A stretch of 64,000 bases of DNA from Heliocybe sulcata. Lineage: Eukaryota; Basidiomycota; Agaricomycetes; Gloeophyllales; Gloeophyllaceae. The stretch lies in assembly GCA_004369045.1 (NCBI GenBank), contig ML213522.1, forward strand, positions 62,001 to 126,000, read 5' to 3'. A program made the translations under genes and the position numbers. Positions within the stretch are counted from its first letter, which is position 1. Each line of letters begins with the position of its first letter. The notes beneath the pieces are model-generated. The model was not told the DNA's origin. It did not search any database and was given only the letters and a program-made list of their open reading frames with translations. Of this stretch, positions 42,278 to 53,933 are shown piece after piece.

Positions 42278-43782
42278 TTAGATGGTACAGGGACCACGCA
42301 CCTCGTTCGCCTGTCGATGAGCTAATTCCAGGCGTATCGGCGGTTGATCCTAAAAGCGTCTGAATTATTTGTTCAAGAGACGGGTAACGGAGACCTACCG
42401 TATGAACGGAGCGTGTTGCAGCTCGGAACTCGTCCAATATGGAGAAGGTTACAGGTTCATTGGTCATGGCTTGTCGGATGTGTGCGCGGGAGTTGAGACT
42501 TGATCACCAGCGAATCAGTCAGTCAGGACAGGCTGTCGGGGACCATACAACGCTGGGTGACTCACGTAGTCAACAGAGAGAGTGAAAATACTGGGGTCGT
42601 TCAGTTCATAGTGAAGGTGAATGTCGGAAATCTTACATTTCGGAAGTACGATGAAAGGTGCTGTCCATAGTCCTGCATCGGGAGAGGAAATCTGAATCAA
42701 CATGCCAAACTAGGTACGATGTCCTCACCGGTGGTGGGCGATACTGATGCCTGAGACGATGTTTCGTTAGACACGGTGTACTCGCGGTTTCGAGAGGGTA
42801 ACCGCACCAAAATCGCAGTCGTAACGGCACATACACTGATCCGGGTCTCGGTAAGGACTTGGCCCCGAGCATAGAGCGGAACCTTGCCTTATAATAATCC
42901 CAGTCTCTGGAACCAAAGTGAGCTTGACGTTGAAAAGAGTTAACACGGACCTACGCAGACTCCATACTATCAGCTTTGCGATTGTTCTCCTGGTATTGCT
43001 TTTCGGAACTTTCTTCAGAACAGCAGTATTCTAGTGAAGTGACGTGTATACCTGAAGGTCTTGGGCCTCATGGACCAAAGGATGATACACAGTGCTGCGG
43101 TGTTGTACACTTCCAACACTGCCACGGTGATAAAGGTACCTGTTATCGCGATACGCTCTCCAAAGATACCCGTGTAGTCTTCTGACGTAGCCGATATGAT
43201 GATGAGGGCAAGTGATCGTGCCAGCTTGGCGGCGGTCGCCACCCACCCCAGTAAGGGTACTAGTATCCGACGGCGGGAGAGGGCATATACTCTGGAAGTG
43301 AAGAAAACCTGTTTCTCCGAGAGATTAGGAATACACAATGGCAAGACAAGATAGTATAGTACCTGGACAAGTGATGACATGACCATCTCAGTAAGGAAGA
43401 GAGAGATCTGAGCCGCCACCTCTGGCGTCCTCACAACGGAAGTGTCACTGGGGTGAAGGATAGTGAGGCCATACAGGTAGATCCACATGGCGATAGTATG
43501 GAAAGCATCGAAGACCCTGGGACAGCGACGGTCAATATGGATAGTATTTTGAGGATCCTAAGCTTCGCATACACTACGAGAGCCACCTGTTGCGCTTCAG
43601 CCAACATCATGCGCTAGCTTATCACGACTCACAACAAGCCGCAGCCACAGACTATCCTTCACGGCACTACCCGGTTGGGTCTGTGACTTGTAGTATTCAT
43701 AAGACTGTATCAAGCTGACGCCGTACAAACAGGAGGACAAGACGCTACCGATTTCCGCTGCGCCTGCGGCAGTGGTGGCCAT
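42278..43782 (-). CDS. DUF6534-family seven-helix membrane protein
   Basis: A member of the large basidiomycete family of predicted 7-TM proteins with a C-terminal DUF6534 domain. The ATG at 43782 starts MATTAAGAAEIGSVLSSCLY-GVSLIQSYEYY, the usual first helix. Later exons include MWIYLYGLTILHPSDTSVV, LTEMVMSSLVQVLYYLVL, FFTSRVYALSRRRILVPLLG and ALIIISATSEDYTGIFGERI. The DUF6534 end LWTAPFIVLPKLFSLSLL-TTLNSRAHIR is reconstructed across two introns and reads like the family's conserved VNSLLATLNSR segment. The short cytosolic tail ends ANEVRGPCTI at 42278. A receptor-like role is often guessed for this family, but the function is not established. Such genes usually occur in many copies per genome. 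Confidence 0.85.
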
Positions 43783-44424
43783 GGTGGAGTGTCCCACCGA
43801 TTATTCGTGCAAGATCGCTTTTGCGTGCCTTATATGGGCTGGGAGGACCCGCTTGAGCGATGGCATCTATCAAATCAAAGCGGGAGATCATCGAGAAGAT
43901 GCTGCGGCAATTTTGATCCTCTGTTATGGGAACGCTTCCGAGGCCCACTGGCAGCTGCAGGTTGTGGTGGATGAAACAGCAGCAGTTTCCCGAGAAGCCT
44001 GATATCTCGGTACTGGAAAGGCAAGACGATGCGGTGTGCTGAGGCGCCCCTTGATGAAAGTGGAGATGCATTGTTCGCAACAGGTAAACGACCCGAGTGC
44101 AGCCGCAACGTCTTTGTCTTGCCGGGTGTGCAGGTAGCGCAACTTCACTCAGTCCGTTCTCGAGATGCACAGTACTAGTCAAGAGCGTCAATACACATAG
44201 AAACATACTCAGCTAATTAAGGATGCACTGTATAGGCCTTTGCGCAGTCCGGGACACGTATCTCCACGTCATTTCGTTTAAGCAGTAATGCGTATACATG
44301 CGGCCCTTCCACCTCTTCAAGCTTCCAAGCCTTGGTCGACGATCTCTCAGGAGCTAGGAAGTGATTCCGTCAAGAGAGTCAGAAACACGAGTAGTAGTCA
44401 GCTCACAAACGACTGTCCACCAAG
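43783..44424. other. Divergent region between DUF6534 gene and SARAF gene
   Basis: About 640 bp. Overlapping open frames on both strands between 43770 and 44200 have no family resemblance. A signal-peptide exon of the SARAF gene is expected at the right end, but I could not place it convincingly. Confidence 0.45.
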
Positions 44425-45504
44425 ATGTCTCGCGTGGCCCTTGCGTCCATACCGGCTTTGACGTTCTACAAGGACGAATTAACGGCGGCAAGACGGACTG
44501 CTCCTGCACAACAGCTGAGTTGCGTCGGGAAGGCCTGTAGCCTCTATACACCAGACGCCGTTAGGTGCACGAACTTGGGCGGGACGGGAACGGATATCGA
44601 TTGGAAGGTATGAAGCGTCGGAGTTTCGCCGTTATGCTAAATATTAATGGTAGCTTCCGTAGTGTGAAGCCGATCTGCCTGAATCACTACGATTTGGGAG
44701 AGTGCAAGTCTCATGCGAGGGATGGGAGCGACCTGGTGATCCCTACGTTCTGCAAGGTACGCCCTGATGTATCACCATAGCGTGCCTTTGAGCGTTAACC
44801 GTTACCTAGGGTCTTGCGGTCTCGAGTACCGTCTTGTCGAGGTTCCAGGAGCGCTGCGCAGCCGTAAGGATGGCACTCACCGACCACCCACTCGGTTAGC
44901 ACGATGGTGGAACGGTAAGTGCCCTTTGTCACGAACGCTGTGAAAGCCGTTCTTATTCTTATTCTCAGGAATTGGAATGGGGGACCTTGTGTTCGGACTG
45001 GCCTGGGCAGCAATACTGGTCTTCATACTCTACAAGCTATTCCAATCCTGCTGTAGTAGTACGAGTGACCGCCGTTCCAGACCCTCCGACAACTCGAGCT
45101 CCGGTCCCACTTGGCCGCACGACCCGCCTCCGCCCTACAGCAAACGCCCGGCTGAATCACCTACAAGAGACGGATATGATAGAGGCCATAATGACTCGCA
45201 GTCTGGCATGAACTGGGTCACGCGCAGTCTCCTGGGCGGCCTCGCCGCCGAGGCATACCACCAAGCGCGGAACTACGGGAATACTCGTGAACAGCGGGAT
45301 CAGCAGTACGACTGGGAGCGCGAGAGGACCGGCGGAAGAGAGGCCTTTAGAGATCAGCAGCAGGGACGCGATACTACGGCGTACGCGAGTGCAAGAAGAG
45401 CGTCCCCTGGATTTTCGAGCTTCGAGGACCGGGGAGAGGGATCGTCGTCTGGTCTGGGATCCATGAGGCGAAGTACGGGTTATGGAGGCTCCTCTGTGCG
45501 ATGA
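44425..45504 (+). CDS. SARAF (TMEM66)-like ER membrane protein
   Basis: Homologue of the animal store-operated Ca2+ entry-associated regulatory factor. The lumenal domain matches in order: SRVALASIPALTFYKDELTAARR, QLSCVGKACSLYTPDAVRC, DIDWK-CEADLP (joined over intron 1), LRFGRVQVSCEGWERPGDPY-VLQGSCGLEYRL; all six family cysteines are present. One transmembrane helix follows (GDLVFGLAWAAILVFILYKL), then a cytosolic Ser/Pro/Gly/Arg-rich tail with DPPPPYS and GMNWVTRSLLGGLAAEAYHQ, ending GSSVR. The ATG at 44425 lies exactly where the mature protein would begin in relatives; an upstream exon with a signal peptide is likely missing from this model, because an in-frame stop lies 30 bp upstream and a splice acceptor could join just before. 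In animals SARAF damps STIM/Orai channels; the fungal role is unknown. Confidence 0.88.
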
Positions 45505-46122
45505 AGGTTCTTCGATTTAGTGCTTGGATTGTTACCAGATGTGTGCTTCTCGCTGATACGATGTATCCATCCATCCCAGTCTACGTTACACCACAAGGTC
45601 TCTATCCAATCCGTTCCAGACGATCCAGAATGCCGCTGTAGACGTCTGAGCTTAATACGACCGCCTTCAGGTTCACAGGTGATGCAAGGGCTACTGAATG
45701 TATTCGATCTCAGTAGACGATGAATAAGAAGGCGGCAACCGTCCAGGACGGATATGTACGTCCCACCGGGAATAAGTTGCGCACAGCCCAGATACTTGAC
45801 GGAACGGAAGCAGAGACGGGTAACGAGCATCAACCGCGAGTCCCAGCGCGTTCTGGGTTTGTAGCCATATGCAACAGTTGCGCGGAGGAAGTTCAGAGAC
45901 ATTACCTTGCGATTGTATAGTAAGGTCTCTGTCTGGCGTACGAGAATGAAACTCATCGTTCCTTGTTTCTTTCTCAGTACGGCAGCCAACGCCACAACGG
46001 TCTGTACAAAGTCAAGCAATCCCCGTGCTCAGTGAATCCGCGCAGTCAACGTCAAGTAAATCTGCTAGTCGCAAGCGAGCATGCAAGCGCTACTCGAGTC
46101 TCTCTCTAATCCACAGGAGCAA
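45505..46122. other. Convergent flanks of SARAF and VAO genes
   Basis: About 618 bp. A minus-strand frame of about 180 codons crosses this stretch and the SARAF tail but has no ATG at its head and no recognisable domain, so it is not called. Confidence 0.45.
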
Positions 46123-48058
46123 TCATCGGTTCGTTCCATTTATCGCCGTCTTCTCGTCGTCCGGCAACAATTGGAAGCCTCTCCCTCTGAATCTCTTTGG
46201 CCAGATACCTGCTCGCCCCGGAGCCAGGATACCATTTGGATCCAACGCGTCCTTGATCGTCTCGTTAAGTCGCATGAGCGCCTGGTCGCCCCAGCCATAC
46301 GTCCGTGCGATCTGGTCCATGAAAATCAAGTGTGTCCTGTATTCTCCGTACCCCTGCGCTGCCGCCTCTGCTATCATCTCCCGCATGCAAGCTATGGCTC
46401 TCCGCTTCTCGTCTTCGTCCGCGCGATCGAACAGAATTTCTGCAATATAGTGCATCTCTCTTCCGGACACGCACCACGTCGGCAAGGAGTCGAACCCCCA
46501 CTTCTTGTGCAGACGGGTGACCAGCTCGTGGACGATCTTGGCGTCCTCGCCTTTCGTTGGTGTAATGGGAGAGAAGGCTAAGTGCGCACAGTTTGGCTTC
46601 CAGTTCAGCCAATCCAACTCGCGCAGCTCAGGTACCCCTGAGCATATTCTAACTCGGGCATGGAGGTAGTGGTCCTCCGGTACGTCTTGCGGTAATATGA
46701 ACTTGGAACCCGGAACCTTGGCGAATTCCTGACGTATAACGTCCAGCTGCATCTTGCGTGTCTCCTCTGGACCGTACACAGTGCCGTAGAAGACCCAAGC
46801 ACAATCCCCGCATGGCATATTCTTTGCATGTGACCGAATCACTTCTTCCGGCACGGGATCCTTTCCCTGGTAGAAATGTGATTTTGGTTTTCCAGTGACA
46901 GCCAGTTCCTGGATAACGCTCCGCAGTTGTGGGATGTTGCCGAGAATACGGTTCAAAGCCAAAGGTCGGATAATATCTATTATCTGCTCAAAGTCCTCTT
47001 CTTTCGGGAACGTGATCATGTAGCTCTGGTGCTCCGTTTCGGGCATGAGCCACATCCCCATCTTCGTCACGATGCCGAAATTCGACTGACTGAAGATCCC
47101 GTCGACAGAGGGACCGTAGGCGTGCTGGAAGGCTTGCCAGGATGGGTTGTCGGCGCCGTTCTTTCCTGGCAGGGCGCCCATGCCCGTTCTGACTAGTTCG
47201 CCGGATGGCAGAACCACCTCCATACCGCAATGGTTGGCGAAGTGGTCTCCGTAGGGCGTGTAACTGGCAGAGAGCGCTCTCGATCAGGCATTGGGAGGTA
47301 CGCAATTAGGAGACACATACCCGACGCCTCGGTCTACGCAGTTTCCTAACACACTTCCACCACCTACGTCCGGCGTGTCAATCCACAAGGGAAGCCCGGT
47401 TTTCTGGATCTCCTCGTAGAGGGCAAAATAAGTCACCCCCGGCTCGACGATGCAAGTCGCGTTCTGGCCGTCAATCTTCAAGACCTTCTTCATGCGTCTC
47501 CCGAGGTCTATGATGACCGACCCGCGCAGCCGAGGTGCGGCACCTCCATATCCCAGGTTGCGGCCCATGGAAATCGGGAACACGGGAATCAAGAACTTGT
47601 TTGCCCAGCGCACAATGGCCTGCACTTCTTCCGTGGACCCCGGATAGACGGTCGCGGAAGATACGAGCTCGGACTGTTCGACTACATGGAATGCGTCGTG
47701 GGTGTTCCTGCAGTGACGGGCGCTAGGTCAGACGGCATCCGGACGAAGAGCTGAAGCGGACTCACGGGTGCTCCATGTACCACCCGTCGACAAGCGGCTT
47801 GTCGTTCAACTCGACGTGTTCCTTGCCTAGACTCTCCTTCAGCTCCGCTATAGCTTTATTGAAGGTGTCGCGGTCCACGTCCGGTGGAAGCACAGGCAGC
47901 TCTCCCGCTCGGGGAACAGACGGAGGAAGCGTCTTGTTCGAATAAATCCGCGCCTTCGACTCCTTGCATTGCTCTACGTACCGCTCCGGTATACCAGAAT
48001 GCGTCGCGGGAAAGAGAGGTGTCGGAGGCAGGTCTGTCAACGCATCGGCGGTGGCCAT
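46123..48058 (-). CDS. Vanillyl-alcohol oxidase-type flavoprotein
   Basis: FAD oxidase of the VAO/PCMH family, acting on para-substituted phenols such as vanillyl alcohol or 4-(methoxymethyl)phenol and yielding aldehydes and H2O2. The ATG at 48058 starts MATADALTDLPPTPLFP. FAD-binding PCMH domain: [114 protein letters not shown]. The substrate domain keeps the family's GREMHYIAEILFDR and EYRTHLIFMDQIARTYGW, including the Tyr-Arg pair equivalent to the active-site Tyr503/Arg504 of Penicillium VAO. It ends DPNGILAPGRAGIWPKRF and a short tail. Length is about 560 residues, as in the reference enzyme, with only two or three introns. There is no signal peptide, consistent with a cytosolic or peroxisomal enzyme. 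The next gene downstream on the genome (48.7-49.75 kb) is an NmrA-like reductase in the same orientation. Confidence 0.93.
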
Positions 48059-48684
48059 CCTAGCAGTGGGTGTTTCGCGGTCCTGTGGGGCGTGAGGTAT
48101 CTATTAAGGCTCGGATCGCCTTCTCACTGAGTTCTTCGCTAGCGAGACAGGGACTCGTATAAGTAGTAGTTGTTCATTCCATACCCGAAGACTGTTCTCA
48201 GGTGATCATAATTAGGACAAATCGCAGGGCCGTGTGGACGAGTCGAAGTTGTTGTGGGCTCTGCGCCTAAATGTTTTGCCAGGCTCGGTGGCCACAGGAC
48301 TCGTCAAGAGACCTGACCGGAAGAGTATCGCATGATAAACTTTGGGCCAACTTGATTTGAGATCTTTCGTGCGCCATTGTCAACTGCAGCGTCAGGTTCG
48401 ATCAGCAATGCTCTGATATATTCTCCTTCAGACATCTTGGACTTGCCTATACATGGCATAGGACGCCGCTCTACGGTCGACGGAGTGACGTAGACTGTAA
48501 AACGAGTACGGTTGGGCATGAGAAGTACGTCGAAACTTATCCATACGTGTACAAGCTCTGCTGATTTGCGGTTCGACAAGCTGCGCGAAAGTCCAACAGA
48601 TATCACACAGTATTTGCAACGGGATAACTGCTGCAGGAGACCCGAGACAACACTCTGTGCACTCGTACATGTCCCGATGGCATC
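48059..48684. other. VAO promoter and NmrA-like gene 3' flank
   Basis: About 626 bp with no supported gene. Short minus-strand frames near 48300-48670 lack start or family resemblance. Confidence 0.45.
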
Positions 48685-49751
48685 TCAGCTATAAGTCTCC
48701 ACCAAGGCATCGACTGCCGGAGTCGGGTTCCACTCCGGCCACAGCTTATTCGCAAGCTCCTCATCGCTCTTCACCAGCACACCATCCCCTTTGTCCCAGG
48801 AGACATATCCCCATGCAAGGATATATGGGATGGACGTGTTCGGGTTGTCCCTCATCACTGCTTCCTGCTCCGAAAGGGGGTGGTAAGTGACCTGGAGTTT
48901 CCTCCCCGTCTTCGCTTCATAGCCTTGCCAGATCTCGTTGAGAGTCTAACGAACACCGTTAGACATCCGTCGGCTATGTGTAGGGCGCTCATACCTTTCG
49001 GTCACCTTCGATGGGCAGTTCTTTCCAGTACAGCTGCTCGGGCGGGAGAGTGGTCAGTACGTGCGCGACGAATCGCCCTACGTCTCTCCGATGCGTATAG
49101 CTGATCGGCCCATTCCCTGCTCCCCATATGTCGACCTTCCCATTCGGGACGTCCCATCCGAACATGCTATACTATCCATCAGACCGCACTACCATCTTCA
49201 CCTAGAATTGAACTCACGTATTAAATATAAAGTCCGACCAACACCCGTTAAACACCAACAAGTACGGCAAGCCGATGTCCCTCAGTTTCTGATGCAGCTT
49301 CTGCTGGTTGCTCGTGAACCACTCGTGCCCCTCGCCCCTCTCCTTTCCGGCGCTCGACACTGTCCCCCACTCTGAGGGCAAGAACAGCTTCACCCCCGCT
49401 TCCTTTGCGGCGTCTGCGAGTGCCATATGCAAGTGGAGCGCGGGCGCCGGCAGGCACGATATGACGACGTCGACATGGTTGGAGGTGAGTGCCGCAGTAA
49501 CGGTCGCAGGCGCGGACCAGTCGACAGTGGCAATGGTAGCGCCGAGAGAAGCGAGCTTGTCCAGCGTGCCGTCAGACCTCTGGGACGGTTGGTGAGAATG
49601 GTATGCGTGGATGAATGAGAATACGCACCCCGCGCGTCAGGAGGACAACAGAAGATACGCGTCCCTCAGCCTTGAGCTTGAGGAGCTCCTCCGCTACAAA
49701 CTCCCCTATCCGATGGACACCTGAGATGGCGAAGTTCTTGAAACCAGGCAT
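48685..49751 (-). CDS. NmrA-like / isoflavone-reductase-like NAD(P)-binding protein
   Basis: Atypical short-chain dehydrogenase of the NmrA/PCBER family. The ATG at 49751 starts MPGFKNFAISGVHRIGEFVA; the nucleotide-binding turn is GVHRIGEF, a variant of GxxGxxG lacking the second glycine spacing of classical members. Then come RVSSVVLLTR, a split SDGTLDKLASLGATIATVDW, VDVVISCLPAPALHLHMALA, DAAKEAGVKLFLPSEWGTVS, SNQQKLHQKLRDIGLPYLLV, GCWSDFIFNTMFGWDVPNGK, SYTHRRDVGRFVAHVLTTLP, and a C-terminus with KSDEELANKLWPEWNPTP ending ALVETYS. About 300 residues with several short introns. Relatives reduce aromatic ethers or act as redox-sensing regulators; the Lys of the catalytic family is not clear. 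The position next to the VAO gene suggests a role with phenolic compounds, as an inference only. Confidence 0.85.
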
Positions 49752-50259
49752 TGTCAGCTCGGTGAGCTACTGCCGACATTTATGATTTATAGCCGCACCT
49801 TTGTAATTGTAATTACTAAAGGCTGAGTGACGTGCACTGGCGGCATCGGCAATGGGCTTGAGGACCTCCGTAATGTCGGAAAACTCAGATATGGCTTTAC
49901 CAGGCCTGATCAGCCCATCTGCATCAGGTATAAAACGCCTGAGAAGCACCTGATCAGCTCGACTATCAGGGCGTATAAGGCCATCAGGTTCTGCCAGGGC
50001 TTTCCGACATAGACGAATCGCCCCGGCACGATGAACGTTGTCTGCGTCTCACCCAGAGTCCAGTAATCCATGGGACGGTCCGACGGTCGGATACAAGGCC
50101 ATACCGTCGCATGCAGCTTCAGCTCCAACCTCCGGATGGATCTCAGATCGCTCTTATATGGTTTCGGAAGTGATGCTTCGCAAGTGCAAGTTTACTCTGA
50201 GGTACTGACATCAGCAGACACAAAACGCAAGTCTCCCATACGCGACGAGATCACTCTAC
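49752..50259. other. NmrA-like promoter and F-box gene 3' flank
   Basis: About 508 bp without a supported gene. Confidence 0.5.
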
Positions 50260-51503
50260 CTACTTCCTAAAGCCAGGCATCTGTTTGGTCGCGGCCATCA
50301 TCATCCCGACCCTCTCCTCTAGCTCCTTCCTTTTCTTGCTCTTCTTCCTAACGCCCTTGACCTTCACACTCGCTACCTCACTCTGCGGCTTCAGCTCGTC
50401 CCGCACACGTCTGATCTGCTGGCACATCCCCCAGATCCACTCCCGCACGTTCATACTTTGCGTGCGATGGACGTGGCTCAGGTATAGCAGCCAGTCCGCG
50501 TCCAGAGGAGACTCCTCCGCGCTTGCCATGACTATGCCGTGCTCCTTGCCTTGCCGGTATTCGGCTAGTAAAGGTATGGCCCAGTCGAGCTGGAGGACGC
50601 GGGAGCGGGCGTGCTTTTGCCATGCTGTGAGTGCGTGTCGCCTCAGGGTGCGGCAGGTCGAGGTGAAGCAGATGTATGCGGGGGTTGTCATGTGCGAGAT
50701 TAGCTTTTCGAGGACGGCCATCGGCAGGCTCGTTATCGTATCTTTGGTCTCTGGAGCATTTTCGAAGCCCTTCAGTCGGGCAGGGGTCACGGCCGGGTGG
50801 AGTTTCGGGAAGCTACACGAATGAGTCCCTAGCATACAGCTAAGGGCCAAGAGTAGAACTTACGTGTCGGGCCGCGTCAGGAGAAATGCCAGCTCGCTGG
50901 CCTTCAGAGCGTTGTAGTCGAAAGTGTTCAGCCCCGGTCCATCCCCAGGAAGCCAAAACGGCGCGAGGTCGACTCTTGCGAATCGTCCGCAGCGGATGTC
51001 TCCGTAGTTGATCTGTTCATACCGCCCTTGGTATACTCCTCCCCGCGCTTTACCGAGGATCTCCTCCAGCTCGACGAGGTCCGTCAGCGACTTTACAGAG
51101 TCTTCCTCGGCATCCATGGCACGACGGAGAAGTCTTCCGCACACGGTATGAAATATAGGGCACTTGGTTGTGTGAGATAAAGTATGACTCTTGGCGCGAC
51201 AAGATACGTACGGTCAGGTTGCCGCTCTCGTTATCCCATGAACAGACCATCGGGAAATTGATTCCATCGATAGTAAACATGTTGGAATCTGCCCTGCGGT
51301 TCAAGAGCAACCCCTTTACGACGTGCGGATTACTCACCGAGATACTTGATGGGTGCTGCCACTCCGACCAACTGCCATCCTACACCAAGGCCACGTTCAA
51401 AGTACCTCCGCTGGCGCTCGGTCAAGACTCCCGCAGGTACAGGTCTGGGAGCGACCGACTCTGGATGAGCGACAAACGGCAAACAGCAGACAGTGCAGGA
51501 CAT
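50260..51503 (-). CDS. F-box-like protein with unusual N-terminal region
   Basis: From the ATG at 51503: MSCTVCCLPFVAHPESVAPR, TERQRRYFERGLGVGWQLVG and VAAPIKYL, then across an intron DSNMFTIDGINFPMVCSWD. A further exon carries GRLLRRAMDAEEDSVKSLTD, GRYEQINYGDIRCGRFARVD and PGLNTFDYNALKASELAFLL. The last exon contains a likely F-box: TITSLPMAVLEKLISHMTTP followed by YICFTSTCRTLRRHALTAW. It continues LQLDWAIPLLAEY and ends in a basic, helical tail (VRKKSKKRKELEERVGMMMA). F-box proteins recruit substrates to SCF ubiquitin ligases through Skp1. Here the box is near the middle rather than the N-terminus. About 350 residues. The N-terminal half is not recognised; the substrate is unknown. Confidence 0.75.
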
Positions 51504-52089
51504 GAGAGATAGAGAAAGAGGAGGAGGACAAGGTGTTGTCTCCGAACCAGACCTTTTGTATCTGAATCAAGAACATGTGAAGAGCTCCGGAAGAAGCTCC
51601 TCTCGTGTCGTGATCCAAATTCAGATTAGCCTTGATATGCGAGTGCCCGCAGCCTCGAGGTATACTGCATGGTTTATCGTCTGCAGCGTCTCGTCGATAG
51701 GAATAAGCATAGTCGAGAGTTAGCAATGCCGGTTGGCCCGCTTTTGTTGGTCCAAGTTGGGTTCAAGAAAGGAACAAGGCATCGCAGATCCATTGCACAG
51801 CCTCCTAGCCAAGCCTTTCCTTCCGTCACCCACGCCACCTCGTCTCGCAGGATTCACGGCTACTAACTAATAACTATCAAGGTCGCCATGCTACATGCAC
51901 TGCGTGACATTCTCTTACGAGGGTCAGTGAAGGCTAGCAAACGACGATGAACGCCCATCAGAACTTCATCACGCCGCACTGGTTGGGCGCGAGGTGAAAG
52001 ATGGCGGGCTTGGGTCACGATACCGAGCACAGGGTCCTCCGCAGAACAGAGCAACAACAAACCACAGCAGATACATTGCTTTATCTACA
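51504..52089. other. F-box gene promoter and RPN6 3' flank
   Basis: About 586 bp without a supported gene. Confidence 0.5.
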
Positions 52090-53933
52090 TCATGCAATTT
52101 TGACCGTCTGAGTAACAGTCCTGATCAGTGTATGTACTCGAGCGGGAACAGGGAAGTTATGTACCTTAGCATATAATGAATCGACGACGTTGCCCACTTG
52201 TGCCAGAGTATCAATGGCAGCGCCGTAGGAGTTCTAATTAGGAATCATCAGTATCAGCCGTTGTAGAACGATTAGAAGAGACAGGCATACATCGACCTCC
52301 GGTTCGTCGTACACGAGCAGGCATCCTCGACCCTGGTCTAAAACCCCATGGAATATCTTGTCCAGGATCATCTGCGACAGTCTGTGACAGAGGTCAGAGA
52401 CCAGGAATCTCCGTAGCAGCCTACATATAATGCTCACTTGGCCTCGACCTCCTGCCTCCCCTGGCCGACCTGCTGCGCCACATACTCAACCTCCACCACC
52501 GAGTACGGCTCCACAATTCTCAACAGGTTTTGCTCGAGGAGCGTGTCATACAACGCAGCGAGGTGGGAACGGATAGTCGGGTCCGAGGAGAGCTCTGCGG
52601 GGCTCCAGTCAGTCACTCATAGTGCGCGAATAACAACCGAAGGCGTACCGTCGCGGTAGTCCCGCAGGGCCTTTTCAAAGTCGGCGAGGTTGCGGTTCTG
52701 GTGTGCGCGTGCGACAGCGCGCATGCTCTCCACTTCACGGAGCTGCGCGTACTTGGCCGCCAGCTTAATCGAGAGAAGCAAATTGACGTCTTCCGACTGC
52801 ACCACGCACGTCAGATCATGATCAGTCGGGAACATATTCCAGTGGTGCTCACCAAGTTCAGCATGACCTTGCACAGCAACATGTACTTGAGTGCCTTTAG
52901 GCTGCCCTCCTCGTCGCCCTGGTTCCCCATGTTCTCGAATGACTCGAAGAAGTACGAGTACGCCGTGGTGTAGTCCTTGTCTTCGGCATGGAGGACCCCC
53001 GACTGCAGATCCAGGGCCGCTTGGAGATGCGGAGGGCAGTATATTGAGTTCGCGGCAGTTCGTGCGGACGTCAAGGCGGCCTAGAAAAGGGACTGAGTAC
53101 GTCGGCGAGCGAAGAGCGGCATAACGTACCTTTGCCTTTGGCATGTTTCCTGTTCCTCTGTAGACACGGCTCTCGATCAGGTGAACCTCGGTCAAGATCA
53201 TCTTGTCATCGAGGCGACGGAGTTCCGTCAGCAGGGAGTCGATTAAGGTCAAGGCGGGCTTGAACTGTAATGTATCGAGGTAGCTGCATAACAAGACGAT
53301 GAAGAAACTAGATGGATGGAATTTGGGCGGTAGACGTACATGCCCGCCAGCCGCGTCTCCAGACTCTGCTTCAAGAATATCCGCTTCTCATTCTTGGCCC
53401 ACTCGATGTTGTCTTTGAGGACTCGGATTTGTGTCGGCGCGCTATCGGGGATGGGAGTGAAGAAATCGAGGAGGGTACGGACTGCAGGGCTTGGCTGTTA
53501 GTACTGCGTACAGACGACGTTATTCTCCGTGCGACGCACTGAGCTTGGCAGTCTTTGCCTTCGCGGTAGATGACATAAACGACCGGGAGAGTGTGATAAC
53601 TTCAGCTAGACCCTCTGCATTCCTGAATGGCGAGGGATTCAGTGAGTAGCAGCATGCCAGGAAGGGAGAGAACGCACTTGTTGTCTCGGTAGAGCTCTCC
53701 TAGGTTTACGAGAGCTGTCTCCTGATCCCGTAGCGACTGATCGCGTTCTCCATTGCTGGTGCGGGGTTCCGAGGGCCCTACAAAGATACCCGGTCAATAC
53801 AATCCATTGCCTGTTCCACTTCGCACACGCCTGCCGTATGCTGGAGAATTCGCTTGTATATCTTCTCAGCTTCAGCAGGTTTCGAGGACTTCAGTTCGTT
53901 GGCTTGTTTCAGGAGATCTGCTGTAGACGACAT
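52090..53933 (-). CDS. RPN6: 26S proteasome regulatory lid subunit Rpn6 (PSMD11)
   Basis: Structural clamp between the lid and the 20S core/ATPase ring of the 26S proteasome. The ATG at 53933 starts [20 protein letters not shown]; then [43 protein letters not shown] and a solenoid of TPR-like helices with [100 protein letters not shown] and [15 protein letters not shown]. The PCI domain has [80 protein letters not shown] and the end [14 protein letters not shown]. About 10 short introns; full family length of about 415-425 residues. It is divergent from RPN7 over 159 bp. Confidence 0.96.

Noticed and set aside
45480-46019. Minus-strand frame of about 180 codons
   Set aside because: No ATG at its head, overlaps the SARAF tail and matches nothing known.
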